61,765 nt of DNA from Deltaproteobacteria bacterium (GTDB lineage: Bacteria; Desulfobacterota; Desulfomonilia; UBA1062). Both the position numbers and the translations under genes were made by a program. Positions 18,171 through 26,599 of this stretch are shown piece by piece. Every line of letters begins with the position of its first letter. The stretch's first letter is position 1. The notes beneath the pieces were generated by a model. The model saw only the letters and a program-made list of their open reading frames with translations, was not told the origin of the DNA and did not search any database. The stretch spans positions 1-61,765 of the forward strand of contig JAHDRW010000025.1 in NCBI GenBank assembly GCA_018433085.1. The letters are read 5' to 3'.

Positions 18171-18704
18171 ATGAAGATCTTTATCATCGTGGGCATGCCG
18201 GCAGCGGGCAAGAGCATCGCCCGGACCTATGCAGAGAAAGAGGGCTATCCCTACCATGCAACCGGCGACGTGGTGCGCGCCGAGGTCGGGGCGCGGGGGT
18301 TAAAGCCCGGGCCCGATACCATGGCGCAGGTCTCCGACGAGCTCAGGGGCGAAGACGGCATGGGCGTTACCAGGGTCGCCCTGGAGAAGGTGCTGGAGGA
18401 GACGAGCCGCATCGTCTTTCTGGAGGGCATGAGATCCTGGCCCGAGATCGAGCTCATCCGGGAGAAGGCGGATGCGGTGGTAGTGGCCTTCCTGGCCCCG
18501 AGGCCCCTGAGAAGGCAGAGGGTGGTCTCCCGGGGGAGGGCCGACGACTCGCCCGAGGCGTTCGAGGAGCGCGACTGGCGTGAGATCGTCTACGGTGCGG
18601 CCATCCCCGTTGCGCTCGCGGACGGCTATATCGTCAATACCTCCACCATGGAGGACGCCGAGCGGGATCTCGATGCCGTTGTCCGCCGGTATGATGTCGA
18701 CTGA
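18171..18704 (+). CDS. UPF0200-type nucleotide kinase-like protein
   Basis: A 177-residue P-loop protein. Walker A is GMPAAGKS at residues 8-15, followed by HATGDVVRAEV, ARGLKPGPDTMAQVSDELR, a FLEGMRSWPEIEL strand, and a lid region RGRADDSPEAFEERDWRE. This order matches the UPF0200 family, dephospho-CoA-kinase/adenylate-kinase-like proteins known mainly from archaea, for which no firm substrate is established. A GGGGAGG ribosome site sits before the ATG. It follows rdgC closely and converges on the polyferredoxin gene. The name reflects family resemblance only; a nucleotide-monophosphate kinase reaction is an inference. Confidence 0.82.
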   Translation: MKIFIIVGMPAAGKSIARTYAEKEGYPYHATGDVVRAEVGARGLKPGPDTMAQVSDELRGEDGMGVTRVALEKVLEETSRIVFLEGMRSWPEIELIREKADAVVVAFLAPRPLRRQRVVSRGRADDSPEAFEERDWREIVYGAAIPVALADGYIVNTSTMEDAERDLDAVVRRYDVD

Positions 18705-18883
18705 GGCGTGATCAGGACATCGGCCGGATGACCTGCTGCGGGAGTTCTGTTCAACAACACAGGGCCTGATACCTCGTGGCAAGGGGACTATCCGTCTGGT
18801 ACCCGCACCGCCTTACAGCCCCCTCACGCCGGGATGGATCGGATCGGTGTCTTCCCGTCTCACGGTCAAGCCTAGAGGCACCC

Positions 18884-19879
18884 TCATGCAGGGATGAAAT
18901 CCGGAGGCCGCACCTCCACGAGTGCCACTGCCCCGACCGGGCAGACCGATGCACAGAGCCCGCAGCCGATGCAGGCATCGGCATCGAGAAGCACGGTATC
19001 GCCATCTCCTGAGCCAAGAGCCTTCACCGGGCAGATGTCCGCGCACAGGCCGCACGCCGTGCAGGTCTCCCCGTCGAGATGGGCCTGATAACGGCTGGGG
19101 CTGAGCACGCCCCTGGTCTTTTCGTCCGTGGCGAAGCGGAGCATCTCGCAGCAGCAGCTGCAGCAGTTGCAGATCACGTTGGACCGGCCCGCGGTGTTTT
19201 CCGTCATGTGCACGAGCCCTGCCTTGCGTGAGAGCTCCAGGATCCGTGCTGCCTCGGCCACGTCGATCCGCCTGCCGGTGCCCCGTTTTATGGCGTATTC
19301 GGCGCCGCGGTTGATCTGGAGGCACACCTCAAGCGGGCGGTTGCATTTTCGATGGAGCGTGCGGCAGGCGCAGTCGGTCACCGCGATGGCCTGGGCCGCT
19401 TCCAGCATGCTCAGGGCGTCTTCGTGGGCCAATACCCGGCTCCTGGGGGTGATGCCCTCGCCGATGGGGATCACCCGCATGAACGAGGGCATCTTGATCT
19501 GGGTCACGAGCTCCAGGAGCATGGGGTAGTCGGTTTCTTCGAACTCCATCCACAGATCCATGAGCTCCTGCGGCGCCTCTTTCCATAGGATGGTCGCGTC
19601 GTGGAACTGGACGATATGCCTGGGCATCCGGTAGGTGGTCACGCCGTCTCTGACGGCCTCGAAGACCACGCCCTTGTGGAAGAGCCCGCCCAGGGTCGCG
19701 ATCATGTCGTCCTCGGTGGTGCAAAACCGGGCGGCGAGCTCTGTGGCGGTGGCGGGAAGGGCGTTGACGACCGCTGCCTCGTCTTCGGAGCAGACGGTTT
19801 TCCATATCCTGGGCAGCACCGCGGAATGCTCCATGAGGAGTTTTTTCGACAGTTCCCGGTAAATGTCTTGCAGGCCCAT
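18884..19879 (-). CDS. Polyferredoxin-like 4Fe-4S protein with helix-turn-helix-like N terminus
   Basis: A 331-residue cytosolic iron-sulfur protein. The first 100 residues look like a winged-helix segment (ALPATATELAARFCTTEDDM). The middle has Cys-rich motifs TDCACRTLHRKC and CNCCSCCC, and the C terminus has a two-cluster ferredoxin with CTACGLCADICPVKA and CIGCGLCASVCPVGA. This architecture is common in anaerobic deltaproteobacteria, where it is annotated only as 4Fe-4S binding protein; a role in redox sensing or electron transfer is inferred. A strong AAGGAGGA precedes the ATG. It diverges from the methyltransferase-NUDIX operon and converges with the UPF0200 gene. Confidence 0.87.
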   Translation of the reverse strand: MGLQDIYRELSKKLLMEHSAVLPRIWKTVCSEDEAAVVNALPATATELAARFCTTEDDMIATLGGLFHKGVVFEAVRDGVTTYRMPRHIVQFHDATILWKEAPQELMDLWMEFEETDYPMLLELVTQIKMPSFMRVIPIGEGITPRSRVLAHEDALSMLEAAQAIAVTDCACRTLHRKCNRPLEVCLQINRGAEYAIKRGTGRRIDVAEAARILELSRKAGLVHMTENTAGRSNVICNCCSCCCEMLRFATDEKTRGVLSPSRYQAHLDGETCTACGLCADICPVKALGSGDGDTVLLDADACIGCGLCASVCPVGAVALVEVRPPDFIPA

Positions 19880-19962
19880 GTCATCCTCCTTATAATAGCT
19901 TGTGAAAAATCATCGCATATTCAATACAAAAGCATGGATTTCTCCGGTCGGCAAGCAGAAGA

Positions 19963-19981
19963 TTGTATGCATGACATACAA
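19963..19981. promoter_or_regulatory. Operator-like inverted repeat TTGTATG-N5-CATACAA
   Basis: Perfect 7-base arms with a 5-base centre lie 36 bases before the methyltransferase start in the divergent region shared with the polyferredoxin gene. The half-site TTGTATG(CA) recurs twice in tandem at 40310-40327 before a sensor kinase gene. Confidence 0.4.
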
Positions 19982-20017
19982 GTAGTCGTCATCTTTTAAG
20001 TGGTGAGGAGAACGGAC

Positions 20018-20881
20018 ATGGCATGTCTCTATAGCCAGAAAGACATTCAGAACACCTACGAGATCATCCAGGAGCACATGCAGACCAAGAACATCATCAG
20101 GGAGCACGCGCTCAACCGGCAGGACATCCGGGAGGTGGCGCTGAGCTCTCTCGACCTTTCCGGGGTGAAGCGGGTGCTCGACTTGGGCTGCGGGTACGGG
20201 TTTTTCACCGAGAAGCTTCAGGGCAGGCTGGCAGACGGCGCGCACATTCTGGGTATCGACCTGGTGGACCGGCAGAACCGGGAGGTGTTCCTCAAGACCG
20301 TGGACAAGATCGGGTACCGGGGCGAGTTCATCCGCTCGCAGGCGGATATCATCAGGGACATGGACGAATCGCGTTTCGACCTGGTCGTCGCCAGCTACTC
20401 GCTCTATTTCTTCCCGCACCTCATCGCCGACATCGCCCGGGTTCTTTCCCCCGGGGGTGTCTTCATCACCGTGACCCACAGCAGGCACTCCCTGAAGGAG
20501 GCGACCGCGCTCGTTCCACGATGTATGGAGATCATGGGGCTGACGCCGCCTCAAGAGATCACAATCAACAGGCTCTTCCAATCGTTCTGCATGGAGAACG
20601 GGGAGGAGCGGCTCAACCCCTTTTTCGGAGAGGTGGACCGGATTCTCTACAAAAACGACCTGCTCTTTTCCCTGGACCGGATCAGTGAGTGCATCGATTA
20701 CCTCGACAAGAAAAGACACCTGATCTTCAAGGATATCATGGAAAGCCATCCACAAAAGATGGGAGATATGTTATCCTCCTTTCATAAAATGGTATTCGAA
20801 CAGGCAAAGGAGCAGGGCAGGGTCGTTCTCACCAAGGACGATGCCGTGTTCCGGTGTTTCTCTTCGCGAAGGGGTGTTTGA
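20018..20881 (+). CDS. Class I SAM-dependent methyltransferase
   Basis: A 287-residue methyltransferase of the Rossmann class. Motif I is VLDLGCGYGFF (about residues 53-63), followed by GIDLVDRQN, the acidic loop DLVVASYSLYFFPH, and SPGGVFITVTHSR. The N terminus (QKDIQNTYEIIQEHMQTKN) is helical, and the C-terminal 100 residues are helical and family-specific. The substrate cannot be told from sequence. I take the ATG at 20018, which has GAGGAG seven bases ahead, over a GTG at 20000. The NUDIX gene starts six bases after the stop, so the two are co-transcribed, and a palindrome upstream may control both. Confidence 0.87.
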   Translation: MACLYSQKDIQNTYEIIQEHMQTKNIIREHALNRQDIREVALSSLDLSGVKRVLDLGCGYGFFTEKLQGRLADGAHILGIDLVDRQNREVFLKTVDKIGYRGEFIRSQADIIRDMDESRFDLVVASYSLYFFPHLIADIARVLSPGGVFITVTHSRHSLKEATALVPRCMEIMGLTPPQEITINRLFQSFCMENGEERLNPFFGEVDRILYKNDLLFSLDRISECIDYLDKKRHLIFKDIMESHPQKMGDMLSSFHKMVFEQAKEQGRVVLTKDDAVFRCFSSRRGV

Positions 20882-20887
20882 GGCGGC

Positions 20888-21901
20888 ATGAAAAAACAGA
20901 GGATATACTGCCCGTACTGCGGCAGTCCCGTGGTTCATCGTCAGATGGAAGGAAAGATGCGGGATTTCTGCATGCAGTGCGCCAACGTGTTCTATGAAAA
21001 TCCCCTGCCCGTGGCGAGCAGCATCGTGGTCAACGAAGACCGCGAGGTTCTGCTCGTCAAGCGGAGAAACGAGCCGTACCAGGGCATGTGGTGTCTCCCC
21101 ATCGGGTTTGCCGAGGCGGACGAGGAGGTGAAGGACGCCGCGCTTCGCGAGCTCAGGGAAGAGGCCGGCATCGAGGGGAAGGTGGTGAGGCTCGTGGACG
21201 TGGACACCGTGGACAACTACTTTTACGGGAGTCTCGCCATCGTGACCTACGAGGTCATGCACACCGGCGGCACGCCCACGGCCGGGGACGATGCCGTGGA
21301 CGTGAGGTTTTTCCCGGTCTCGGAGCTGCCGCCCCTGGCGTGGTCGTCGAACGAAAAGGCCATCGGGATCTATATCGAGTTCTATCGGGACACCTGGGCC
21401 ATGGTCGACTCGTATCGGCAGCTCTTTCCCGAGATCGACGCCCTTGCCCTGGGCGACGTGCCCCCGGGCACCCAGGGGCAGAAAAACTTCCTGTCGAACG
21501 TTCTGGTTGCCATCATCGAGAAGAACGCGGTCGAGATAACCAGGGAGTGGGTGCACGAGGTGAGGTCGAGGATCCCGGTTCTCACCGTGCATGCCGAATA
21601 TCTGGGCGAGATGAACCGCAAGGTGCTCAAGGCGGTCCGGCAGGGCCTGCAGGAGCATGGCGACTCGTTCGATTACTTGAGGTTCAAGGACACGGGCAGG
21701 GACCTCAAACGGCTCGGAATAGGCTTTCCGGACGTGCTCAACGCCATGGCCCTGAGCAGGAAGGGCATCTGGATGCACGTCATCCGCAAGAAGATCCTCT
21801 CCTCCCCCGTGGAGATCTATATCACGCTGGAGCTCAACAACCGGATCATCTTTCTCTATGACAGGATCATCTACCACCTGTCTTCGGGATATATGGAATA
21901 A
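20888..21901 (+). CDS. Zinc-ribbon NUDIX hydrolase with extra C-terminal helical domain
   Basis: A 337-residue protein. Residues 1-35 form a zinc ribbon (CPYCGSP and CMQCANVF), as in NADH pyrophosphatase-type NUDIX proteins. The NUDIX box is complete: a Gly, five residues, Glu, seven residues, then RELREEAGI (about residues 73-95). The remaining 150 or so residues, starting near FLSNVLVAIIEKNAVEITREW, are not part of the NUDIX fold and resemble the helical N-terminal sensory domain of RsbR-type proteins (RsbRD_N). Hydrolysis of a nucleoside-diphosphate-linked compound is expected; the substrate is not predictable. GAGGCGG precedes the ATG. It is co-transcribed with the methyltransferase. Confidence 0.88.
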   Translation: MKKQRIYCPYCGSPVVHRQMEGKMRDFCMQCANVFYENPLPVASSIVVNEDREVLLVKRRNEPYQGMWCLPIGFAEADEEVKDAALRELREEAGIEGKVVRLVDVDTVDNYFYGSLAIVTYEVMHTGGTPTAGDDAVDVRFFPVSELPPLAWSSNEKAIGIYIEFYRDTWAMVDSYRQLFPEIDALALGDVPPGTQGQKNFLSNVLVAIIEKNAVEITREWVHEVRSRIPVLTVHAEYLGEMNRKVLKAVRQGLQEHGDSFDYLRFKDTGRDLKRLGIGFPDVLNAMALSRKGIWMHVIRKKILSSPVEIYITLELNNRIIFLYDRIIYHLSSGYME

Positions 21902-22047
21902 GGGGACGCCCCGTTCCCGCGGCAACGCATCGGCCGGGTCACGTGGAGGACCGGCCCCGGTATTCATGGGCAGCGTCTTCCCCGCCGCTTCGAAAAAGAT
22001 CGCGTTTCCGGTGGACAGCGGCTGAGAACCGCGCTGTCCGGCTCTCC

Positions 22048-23049
22048 TCAGCCGGGGGCCCCGGGGGACGGAACCCGCCAGAGAAAGGTCTTCTCCGTGA
22101 GAAACCGCTCTACCTGCTCGGCCGACTGCCCGGCCTTTCTCTCCAGGGCCTCGGCCGTGTTGAAGGCGTTGTGGGGCGTGAGGATCACGTTCTCCCGCTT
22201 CCGGAGCTCCAGGCAGGCCCGTACGTTTTCATTGCCGCCAGGGACGCCCGAACGGAGGCTCACGGCGAGCGCGCTCTCGTTTTCATACACGTCCAGGGCC
22301 GCACCGCTCAAACATCCCTCGTCCAGCAGCCGAAGCAGGTCCCGGTGGGGCGAGAGCTCGCCACGGGCAACGTTCACGAAGACCGCTCCCCGCCTTGCGC
22401 GCTTCAGGAGCTCATAGCGGAAGTACCCCCTGTTTTCGGGCGTGAGATTCATGGCGCACACGATCACGTCCGCCTGCGCGATGCCCTCCTCGATGTCCAC
22501 ATAGTGCACATCGCGATGTTTCCGGAGGATATCGACTCCCGCGACCTCCATTCCCAGGGCCCGGCCCAGACGGCAGATCTCGGAGCCGATATTCCCCACC
22601 CCGACCACCAGGAGCGTCCTGCCCAGGCACTCACCCCCGGTGAGACCATCGCGATCGAAATTCTCGAACCGCCGTATCTGCAGCCCGAGTTTTCTCAGGA
22701 GCCCCATCCACAAAAGCAGGGCCTGTTCGGCCACCGCGCGGTTGCAGTATCGGGGGAGATATCCAGCGGGAATGTCGCAGCCGGTTTCTTCCCGGAAACG
22801 GTTCACATGGTCATAGCCGGTGCTCCTGGTGAGGATGCCCTGGAGCAGGCCTGCCCATCCGGGAGGGATTACCGACTGGGTGCGGATGCTGATGAACGGC
22901 GATGGCGGGATCCTGAAAAAGCATTCCTGAATCGTCAGGGGCGTAAACCCTGCGCGCACGTCCGGAGAAAGGCGGTGCCTGAGGGCTGCCGTCTCCTCGG
23001 CGAAGGCCTCATAGAAAAAGACATCAATTTTCCCGGACCGGTCACTCAT
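22048..23049 (-). CDS. D-isomer-specific 2-hydroxyacid dehydrogenase family protein
   Basis: A 333-residue NAD-dependent oxidoreductase of the D-2-hydroxyacid dehydrogenase family. The dinucleotide-binding motif is VVGVGNIG (about residues 155-162), with an Asp after the next strand (GVDI). The catalytic triad is visible as Arg in NVARGEL, Glu in DVYENE and His in TPHNAFNT. The N-terminal substrate domain is divergent, so lactate, phosphoglycerate or another hydroxyacid cannot be chosen. It is divergent from the diguanylate cyclase gene, separated by about 160 bases. The ribosome site is weak. Confidence 0.9.
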   Translation of the reverse strand: MSDRSGKIDVFFYEAFAEETAALRHRLSPDVRAGFTPLTIQECFFRIPPSPFISIRTQSVIPPGWAGLLQGILTRSTGYDHVNRFREETGCDIPAGYLPRYCNRAVAEQALLLWMGLLRKLGLQIRRFENFDRDGLTGGECLGRTLLVVGVGNIGSEICRLGRALGMEVAGVDILRKHRDVHYVDIEEGIAQADVIVCAMNLTPENRGYFRYELLKRARRGAVFVNVARGELSPHRDLLRLLDEGCLSGAALDVYENESALAVSLRSGVPGGNENVRACLELRKRENVILTPHNAFNTAEALERKAGQSAEQVERFLTEKTFLWRVPSPGAPG

Positions 23050-23208
23050 GATATGCCCATTTCTCTATCATATCGGGAACGATCTGAAAACCGGATCCAG
23101 GTGAGGATTCTTTTTAAAGTTCTTCCGGCGAATGACCGTAAGAATAGACCAGGAAATCGTAATGTCGGGAAAGAGCGGCCCCGAAGCGGCAGGGAGGTTT
23201 CCTTACCT

Positions 23209-24423
23209 ATGAAGAGATGTCTTTCGTTTTTTATCCCTGGCGGCATACTGTTCTGTGCGGCCCTGATCATGGTTGGTACGGAGGCCCTGCATTCCCTGGT
23301 GCCTTCGATCGTGAGGATTGCGCCCCCCATCATCTTTTTCTCCGCGATGTTCATCGGCTGGAGGTTCAACCGGAGCTCTCTGGTGTTCGCGGCGATCATC
23401 CTGGCACTGTGTGACCGTGCCCTGCTTATATGGGTGCAGGGTTTCCCGCTGTCGGCGGGTCCGCCGCGGATCGTATACCATGCCGTTGCCCTGTTACTGC
23501 CGCTCAACCTCATGGTACTGAGCCTGATGCAGGAGCGGGGCTTTCTCACCTTCCGCGGGATCGCGAGGGTGGCGTTCATCGCATCGCAGCCCTTGATCAT
23601 CCTGTTTTTTGCCAGGTCGCATCCGGACGCGCTCATGAGTAGGCTCACCCATCACGCGCTCCCCTTTTCCCTTCCCGAGGGCGTGCCGCTTTCCCAGCCG
23701 GCCCTTCTGGCATTCTGTCTGGCCCTGGCGGTGGTTGCGCTCAGATTCGTGAAAAACCAGGGGGCAAAGGAGAGCGGATTCTTCTGGGTGCTGATCACCC
23801 TGCTCACGGCTCTGGGGGCGGGGCTTGCCCCGATCGACCGGATGTTTTTCTTTACCGCCTCAGGACTCATACTCCTGGTGTCTCTCATCGAGGCCTCCCA
23901 TGCCATGGCGTTCAAGGACGAGCTCACCGGACTGCCGGCCCGCAGGGCATTGAAGGAGGATCTCCTGAAGCTGGGAAACCGCTATACCCTGGCCATGCTC
24001 GATATCGACCATTTCAAGAAGTTCAACGACCGCTACGGGCACGATGTGGGCGACCAGGTGCTCCGCATGGTGGCGGCCAAGCTCGCGGAGGTATCGGGCG
24101 GAGGGAGGGCCTTCCGTTACGGCGGGGAGGAGTTCACGGTGATCTTTCCGGGCAAGTATGCGGACCAGGCCCACCAGCATCTGGAGGATCTCCGGCGGGA
24201 GGTGGAATCGTCCCGGTTTGTCATCCGGAGCCGCATGAGGCCCCGGAGGAAACCCAAGCGCGTACGCTCCGGGAGCAAGCCGAGAAAGGTGGTGTCCATC
24301 ACGGTCAGCATCGGCATGGCGTGCCGCGACGAGAAAAACACCAAGCCGCAGTCCGTGCTCAAGGCCGCAGACAAGGCGCTGTACCATGCGAAAAAACAGG
24401 GCAGGAACCGTTTGTGTGCATGA
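23209..24423 (+). CDS. Membrane diguanylate cyclase (GGDEF protein)
   Basis: A 404-residue membrane protein. The first 230 residues form about seven hydrophobic helices, and the C terminus is a GGDEF domain with DELTGLPARRAL, LDIDHFKKFND and the active-site loop YGGEEF (residues 304-309). The site is intact, so synthesis of cyclic di-GMP from two GTP is expected. No RxxD product-inhibition site is visible five residues before GGEEF. A very basic Arg/Lys-rich insertion (about 335-360) sits between the active site and the SIGMA strand, which is unusual. I start at the ATG at 23209 with GGAGG ahead; an upstream-open frame to 21943 is not coding. HD-GYP, a possible degrading partner, is convergent next door. 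Confidence 0.92.
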   Translation: MKRCLSFFIPGGILFCAALIMVGTEALHSLVPSIVRIAPPIIFFSAMFIGWRFNRSSLVFAAIILALCDRALLIWVQGFPLSAGPPRIVYHAVALLLPLNLMVLSLMQERGFLTFRGIARVAFIASQPLIILFFARSHPDALMSRLTHHALPFSLPEGVPLSQPALLAFCLALAVVALRFVKNQGAKESGFFWVLITLLTALGAGLAPIDRMFFFTASGLILLVSLIEASHAMAFKDELTGLPARRALKEDLLKLGNRYTLAMLDIDHFKKFNDRYGHDVGDQVLRMVAAKLAEVSGGGRAFRYGGEEFTVIFPGKYADQAHQHLEDLRREVESSRFVIRSRMRPRRKPKRVRSGSKPRKVVSITVSIGMACRDEKNTKPQSVLKAADKALYHAKKQGRNRLCA

Positions 24424-24486
24424 GCGCACCCTGGTCATGAACAACCCTGAACCCTTCCGGGAGGGAAACACGCCCACCACCGGTCC

Positions 24487-24510
24487 AGCCCGGGCCTTCC
24501 GGCCGGGGCT
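24487..24510. terminator. Possible bidirectional hairpin between convergent genes
   Basis: AGCCCGGGCC and GGCCGGGGCT pair over ten positions with one mismatch around a TTCC loop, between the ends of the diguanylate cyclase and TPR lipoprotein genes. The T-run on the plus strand is displaced by about 20 bases. Confidence 0.35.
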
Positions 24511-24524
24511 TCACTCCGGCAGTG

Positions 24525-25142
24525 CTAGTCTTTTTTCTCGAGATTTTTTTTCTGCTGGGTCGCTGTTCTCACGGCCTCTTTCATGTCGTTATTCTGCGGG
24601 TCAATGGCAAGGAGGCCCTGCCAGAGCGTGATGGCCTTCTCGAGATTGCCCTGCCTGTACTCCTCGAAACCCTGTTTCGTGAGGGTTTGTCTGCAGAAGT
24701 CGAGTTTCGCCTTCAGATAGGCATGGTCAAAGGAGAGAGTTTGTTCAATATCCGCGAATTTCTGGTAATCATGCTGCAGGATATAATACAGTCCGCCCGC
24801 AGCCGCGATATCCCCCTTCTCCATCCTCTCATCTGCAATTGACCGGATCCCTTCGATGCATCGCGTAAACTCTTTCGCAAAAGCCCCGTCGTGAGGCTGC
24901 AACCGGTATGTCTCGCTGTATATATTTATCGCTCTCCGGTACTCACCTGCCTCAACATCTTTTCTGGCCTGCTCCACGGCCTGTGCAGGAACTCGATCCG
25001 GAACCCGCGGGGCAGGATCGGTCTGAGCCGGCATTTCAACCGGGCTTTCAGGCGATGCCGGTTTCCCCGTCCCGGCACACGACTGGAGGCCGAGCAGGAG
25101 CGCCACGAAACCGAGAAGGAGGGCCGCCTTGAGGATACCCAT
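24525..25142 (-). CDS. TPR-containing lipoprotein
   Basis: A 205-residue predicted lipoprotein. The signal peptide ends in a lipobox-like LGLQSC with Cys at about residue 22, followed by a Pro-rich linker and helical tetratricopeptide-like repeats, the last being YRQGNLEKAITLWQGLLAID. It should sit on the periplasmic face of a membrane and mediate protein contacts. The start follows the HD-GYP stop by two bases (TGA CC ATG), so translation is coupled and the pair is one operon. The upstream-extended frame to 25409 lies inside the HD-GYP gene and is rejected. Function beyond a scaffold role is unknown. Confidence 0.85.
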   Translation of the reverse strand: MGILKAALLLGFVALLLGLQSCAGTGKPASPESPVEMPAQTDPAPRVPDRVPAQAVEQARKDVEAGEYRRAINIYSETYRLQPHDGAFAKEFTRCIEGIRSIADERMEKGDIAAAGGLYYILQHDYQKFADIEQTLSFDHAYLKAKLDFCRQTLTKQGFEEYRQGNLEKAITLWQGLLAIDPQNNDMKEAVRTATQQKKNLEKKD

Positions 25143-25144
25143 GG

Positions 25145-26599
25145 TCAGACCAGCTTCAGGACGGACTGGGGCATTTTGTGGACCCGGTGTTTTTCCATCT
25201 GTTCGATGAAGACCCTTACCAGGTCGGGACGGAACTGTATGCCGGACATGCGGGTGATCTCCTTTAGGGCTTCCTCTTCCGATAGGGCCTTTCGATAGGG
25301 CCTGTCCGACGTCATTGCGTCGAATGTGTCCCCAACGGCTATGATGGCTGCAAACAGGGGAATGTCGTCTCCGGCCAGCCCATCGGGATAGCCCTTTCCG
25401 TTGTGCCACTCGTGGTGATGACGGGTGGAAGGGATGTACTTGGCCAGCGAGGGTGCCCGGCTGAGAATCGAAGCGCCGTGTTCCACGTGTGACATCATCT
25501 CCTGGTATTCCGCGGGACTGAGTTTGTCCGGCTTGAGCAGGATGGAGTCGGGTGTTTTTATCTTGCCCACGTCATGAAAGAGGCACGCGATCTCGAGTTC
25601 CGCGAGTTCGTCCCGGGAAAGCCCGATCTCCTTGCCGATGAGAAGCGACAGCCTGGCGACCCGCGCGGAATGCCCGTGGGTATAGGAGTCCCGCGCGTCT
25701 ATGGCCGCAGCCACCACCTTCACGATGGAAACATACGCGTCTTCGAGATCGTGCGCATATTTGCCCAGTTTTTCCCTCTGGTCAGCTATCTGTGCGGACA
25801 TCTCGTTGAAATTGCGCGTCAGGTTGCCTAGTTCGTCCCGGGAAAAGATCCTGAGCCGTTTTTTTGTCGTCCCGCTTTTCAATTCATCCACGCCCGCGGA
25901 GAGCTCTCTGATGGGCTTTATCAGGAAAGACGCGAGCAGAGAGCTTGCAAAAACGCCTAAGAGCGCAATGATTGCGAAAATGATCAGCACCCTGTCGGCG
26001 ACCTTTCTCTGCGCCTCTATGAGCACGGACCTGTTCATGCCGAGGACCACGTTGCCAAGCGCCTTATCCATGAAGACGATGGGGCACGATATCTCGAACA
26101 CGGCGTCCGATGGATTCGGCAGTTCTCTCACCGTGGTGCCGTCACCGGACTCCCTGAAAAGCCGGCCCCGTGTGATGTGCATGGTCTCACCGATCATGGG
26201 GGTGTCACTGTGGACGATGACCTTCGTATTCGCATCCACGATTGCGACGTACGGCATGTCGCTATTCGACGACTTGGCCTTGAAAACAAGCGTGTCCAGT
26301 CCCAGGAGATCCCTCGACAGGAGGCTGTAGCCTGCAGATGCCGCGATGCTTTTGCCCACGGATTCCCCCCTCTTGATGATCTCGTTGAGGATGTAGTTGT
26401 TCATGATCTGGATGGTCATGAGGCAGAGGATGAGCGATGTGCCGGTCAGGAGGATGATGGTGAAAAAGGCGATTTTGAACCGCAGGCTTGCAGAGCGGAT
26501 TTTCTCCGGCAGAAGAAACAGCGCGCTCCGGACGAACCTCGAGAAACCGCGAACACACGTATCTATCCTGCGTGCAAAAGTGTGCTGTCCTGCCATCAT
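25145..26599 (-). CDS. Membrane HAMP/HD-GYP phosphodiesterase
   Basis: A 484-residue sensor enzyme. Transmembrane helices at about 43-66 and 204-226 enclose an extracytoplasmic sensor domain, followed by a HAMP domain (227-275) and an HD-GYP domain. The metal-binding HD is FHDVGK (His342, Asp343), and the signature continues as HHHEWHNGKGYPDGL (393-407) and GDTFDAMTSDRPYR. All residues expected for cyclic di-GMP hydrolysis are present. It is translationally coupled to the downstream TPR lipoprotein, which may modulate its sensor domain from the periplasm. The diguanylate cyclase at 23209 is its convergent neighbour, suggesting local control of one c-di-GMP pool. Confidence 0.95.
   Translation of the reverse strand: MMAGQHTFARRIDTCVRGFSRFVRSALFLLPEKIRSASLRFKIAFFTIILLTGTSLILCLMTIQIMNNYILNEIIKRGESVGKSIAASAGYSLLSRDLLGLDTLVFKAKSSNSDMPYVAIVDANTKVIVHSDTPMIGETMHITRGRLFRESGDGTTVRELPNPSDAVFEISCPIVFMDKALGNVVLGMNRSVLIEAQRKVADRVLIIFAIIALLGVFASSLLASFLIKPIRELSAGVDELKSGTTKKRLRIFSRDELGNLTRNFNEMSAQIADQREKLGKYAHDLEDAYVSIVKVVAAAIDARDSYTHGHSARVARLSLLIGKEIGLSRDELAELEIACLFHDVGKIKTPDSILLKPDKLSPAEYQEMMSHVEHGASILSRAPSLAKYIPSTRHHHEWHNGKGYPDGLAGDDIPLFAAIIAVGDTFDAMTSDRPYRKALSEEEALKEITRMSGIQFRPDLVRVFIEQMEKHRVHKMPQSVLKLV

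Noticed and set aside
21943..23208. Upstream extension of the diguanylate cyclase frame
   Set aside because: The extension lies opposite the hydroxyacid dehydrogenase gene and lacks a ribosome site; the real start is at 23209.
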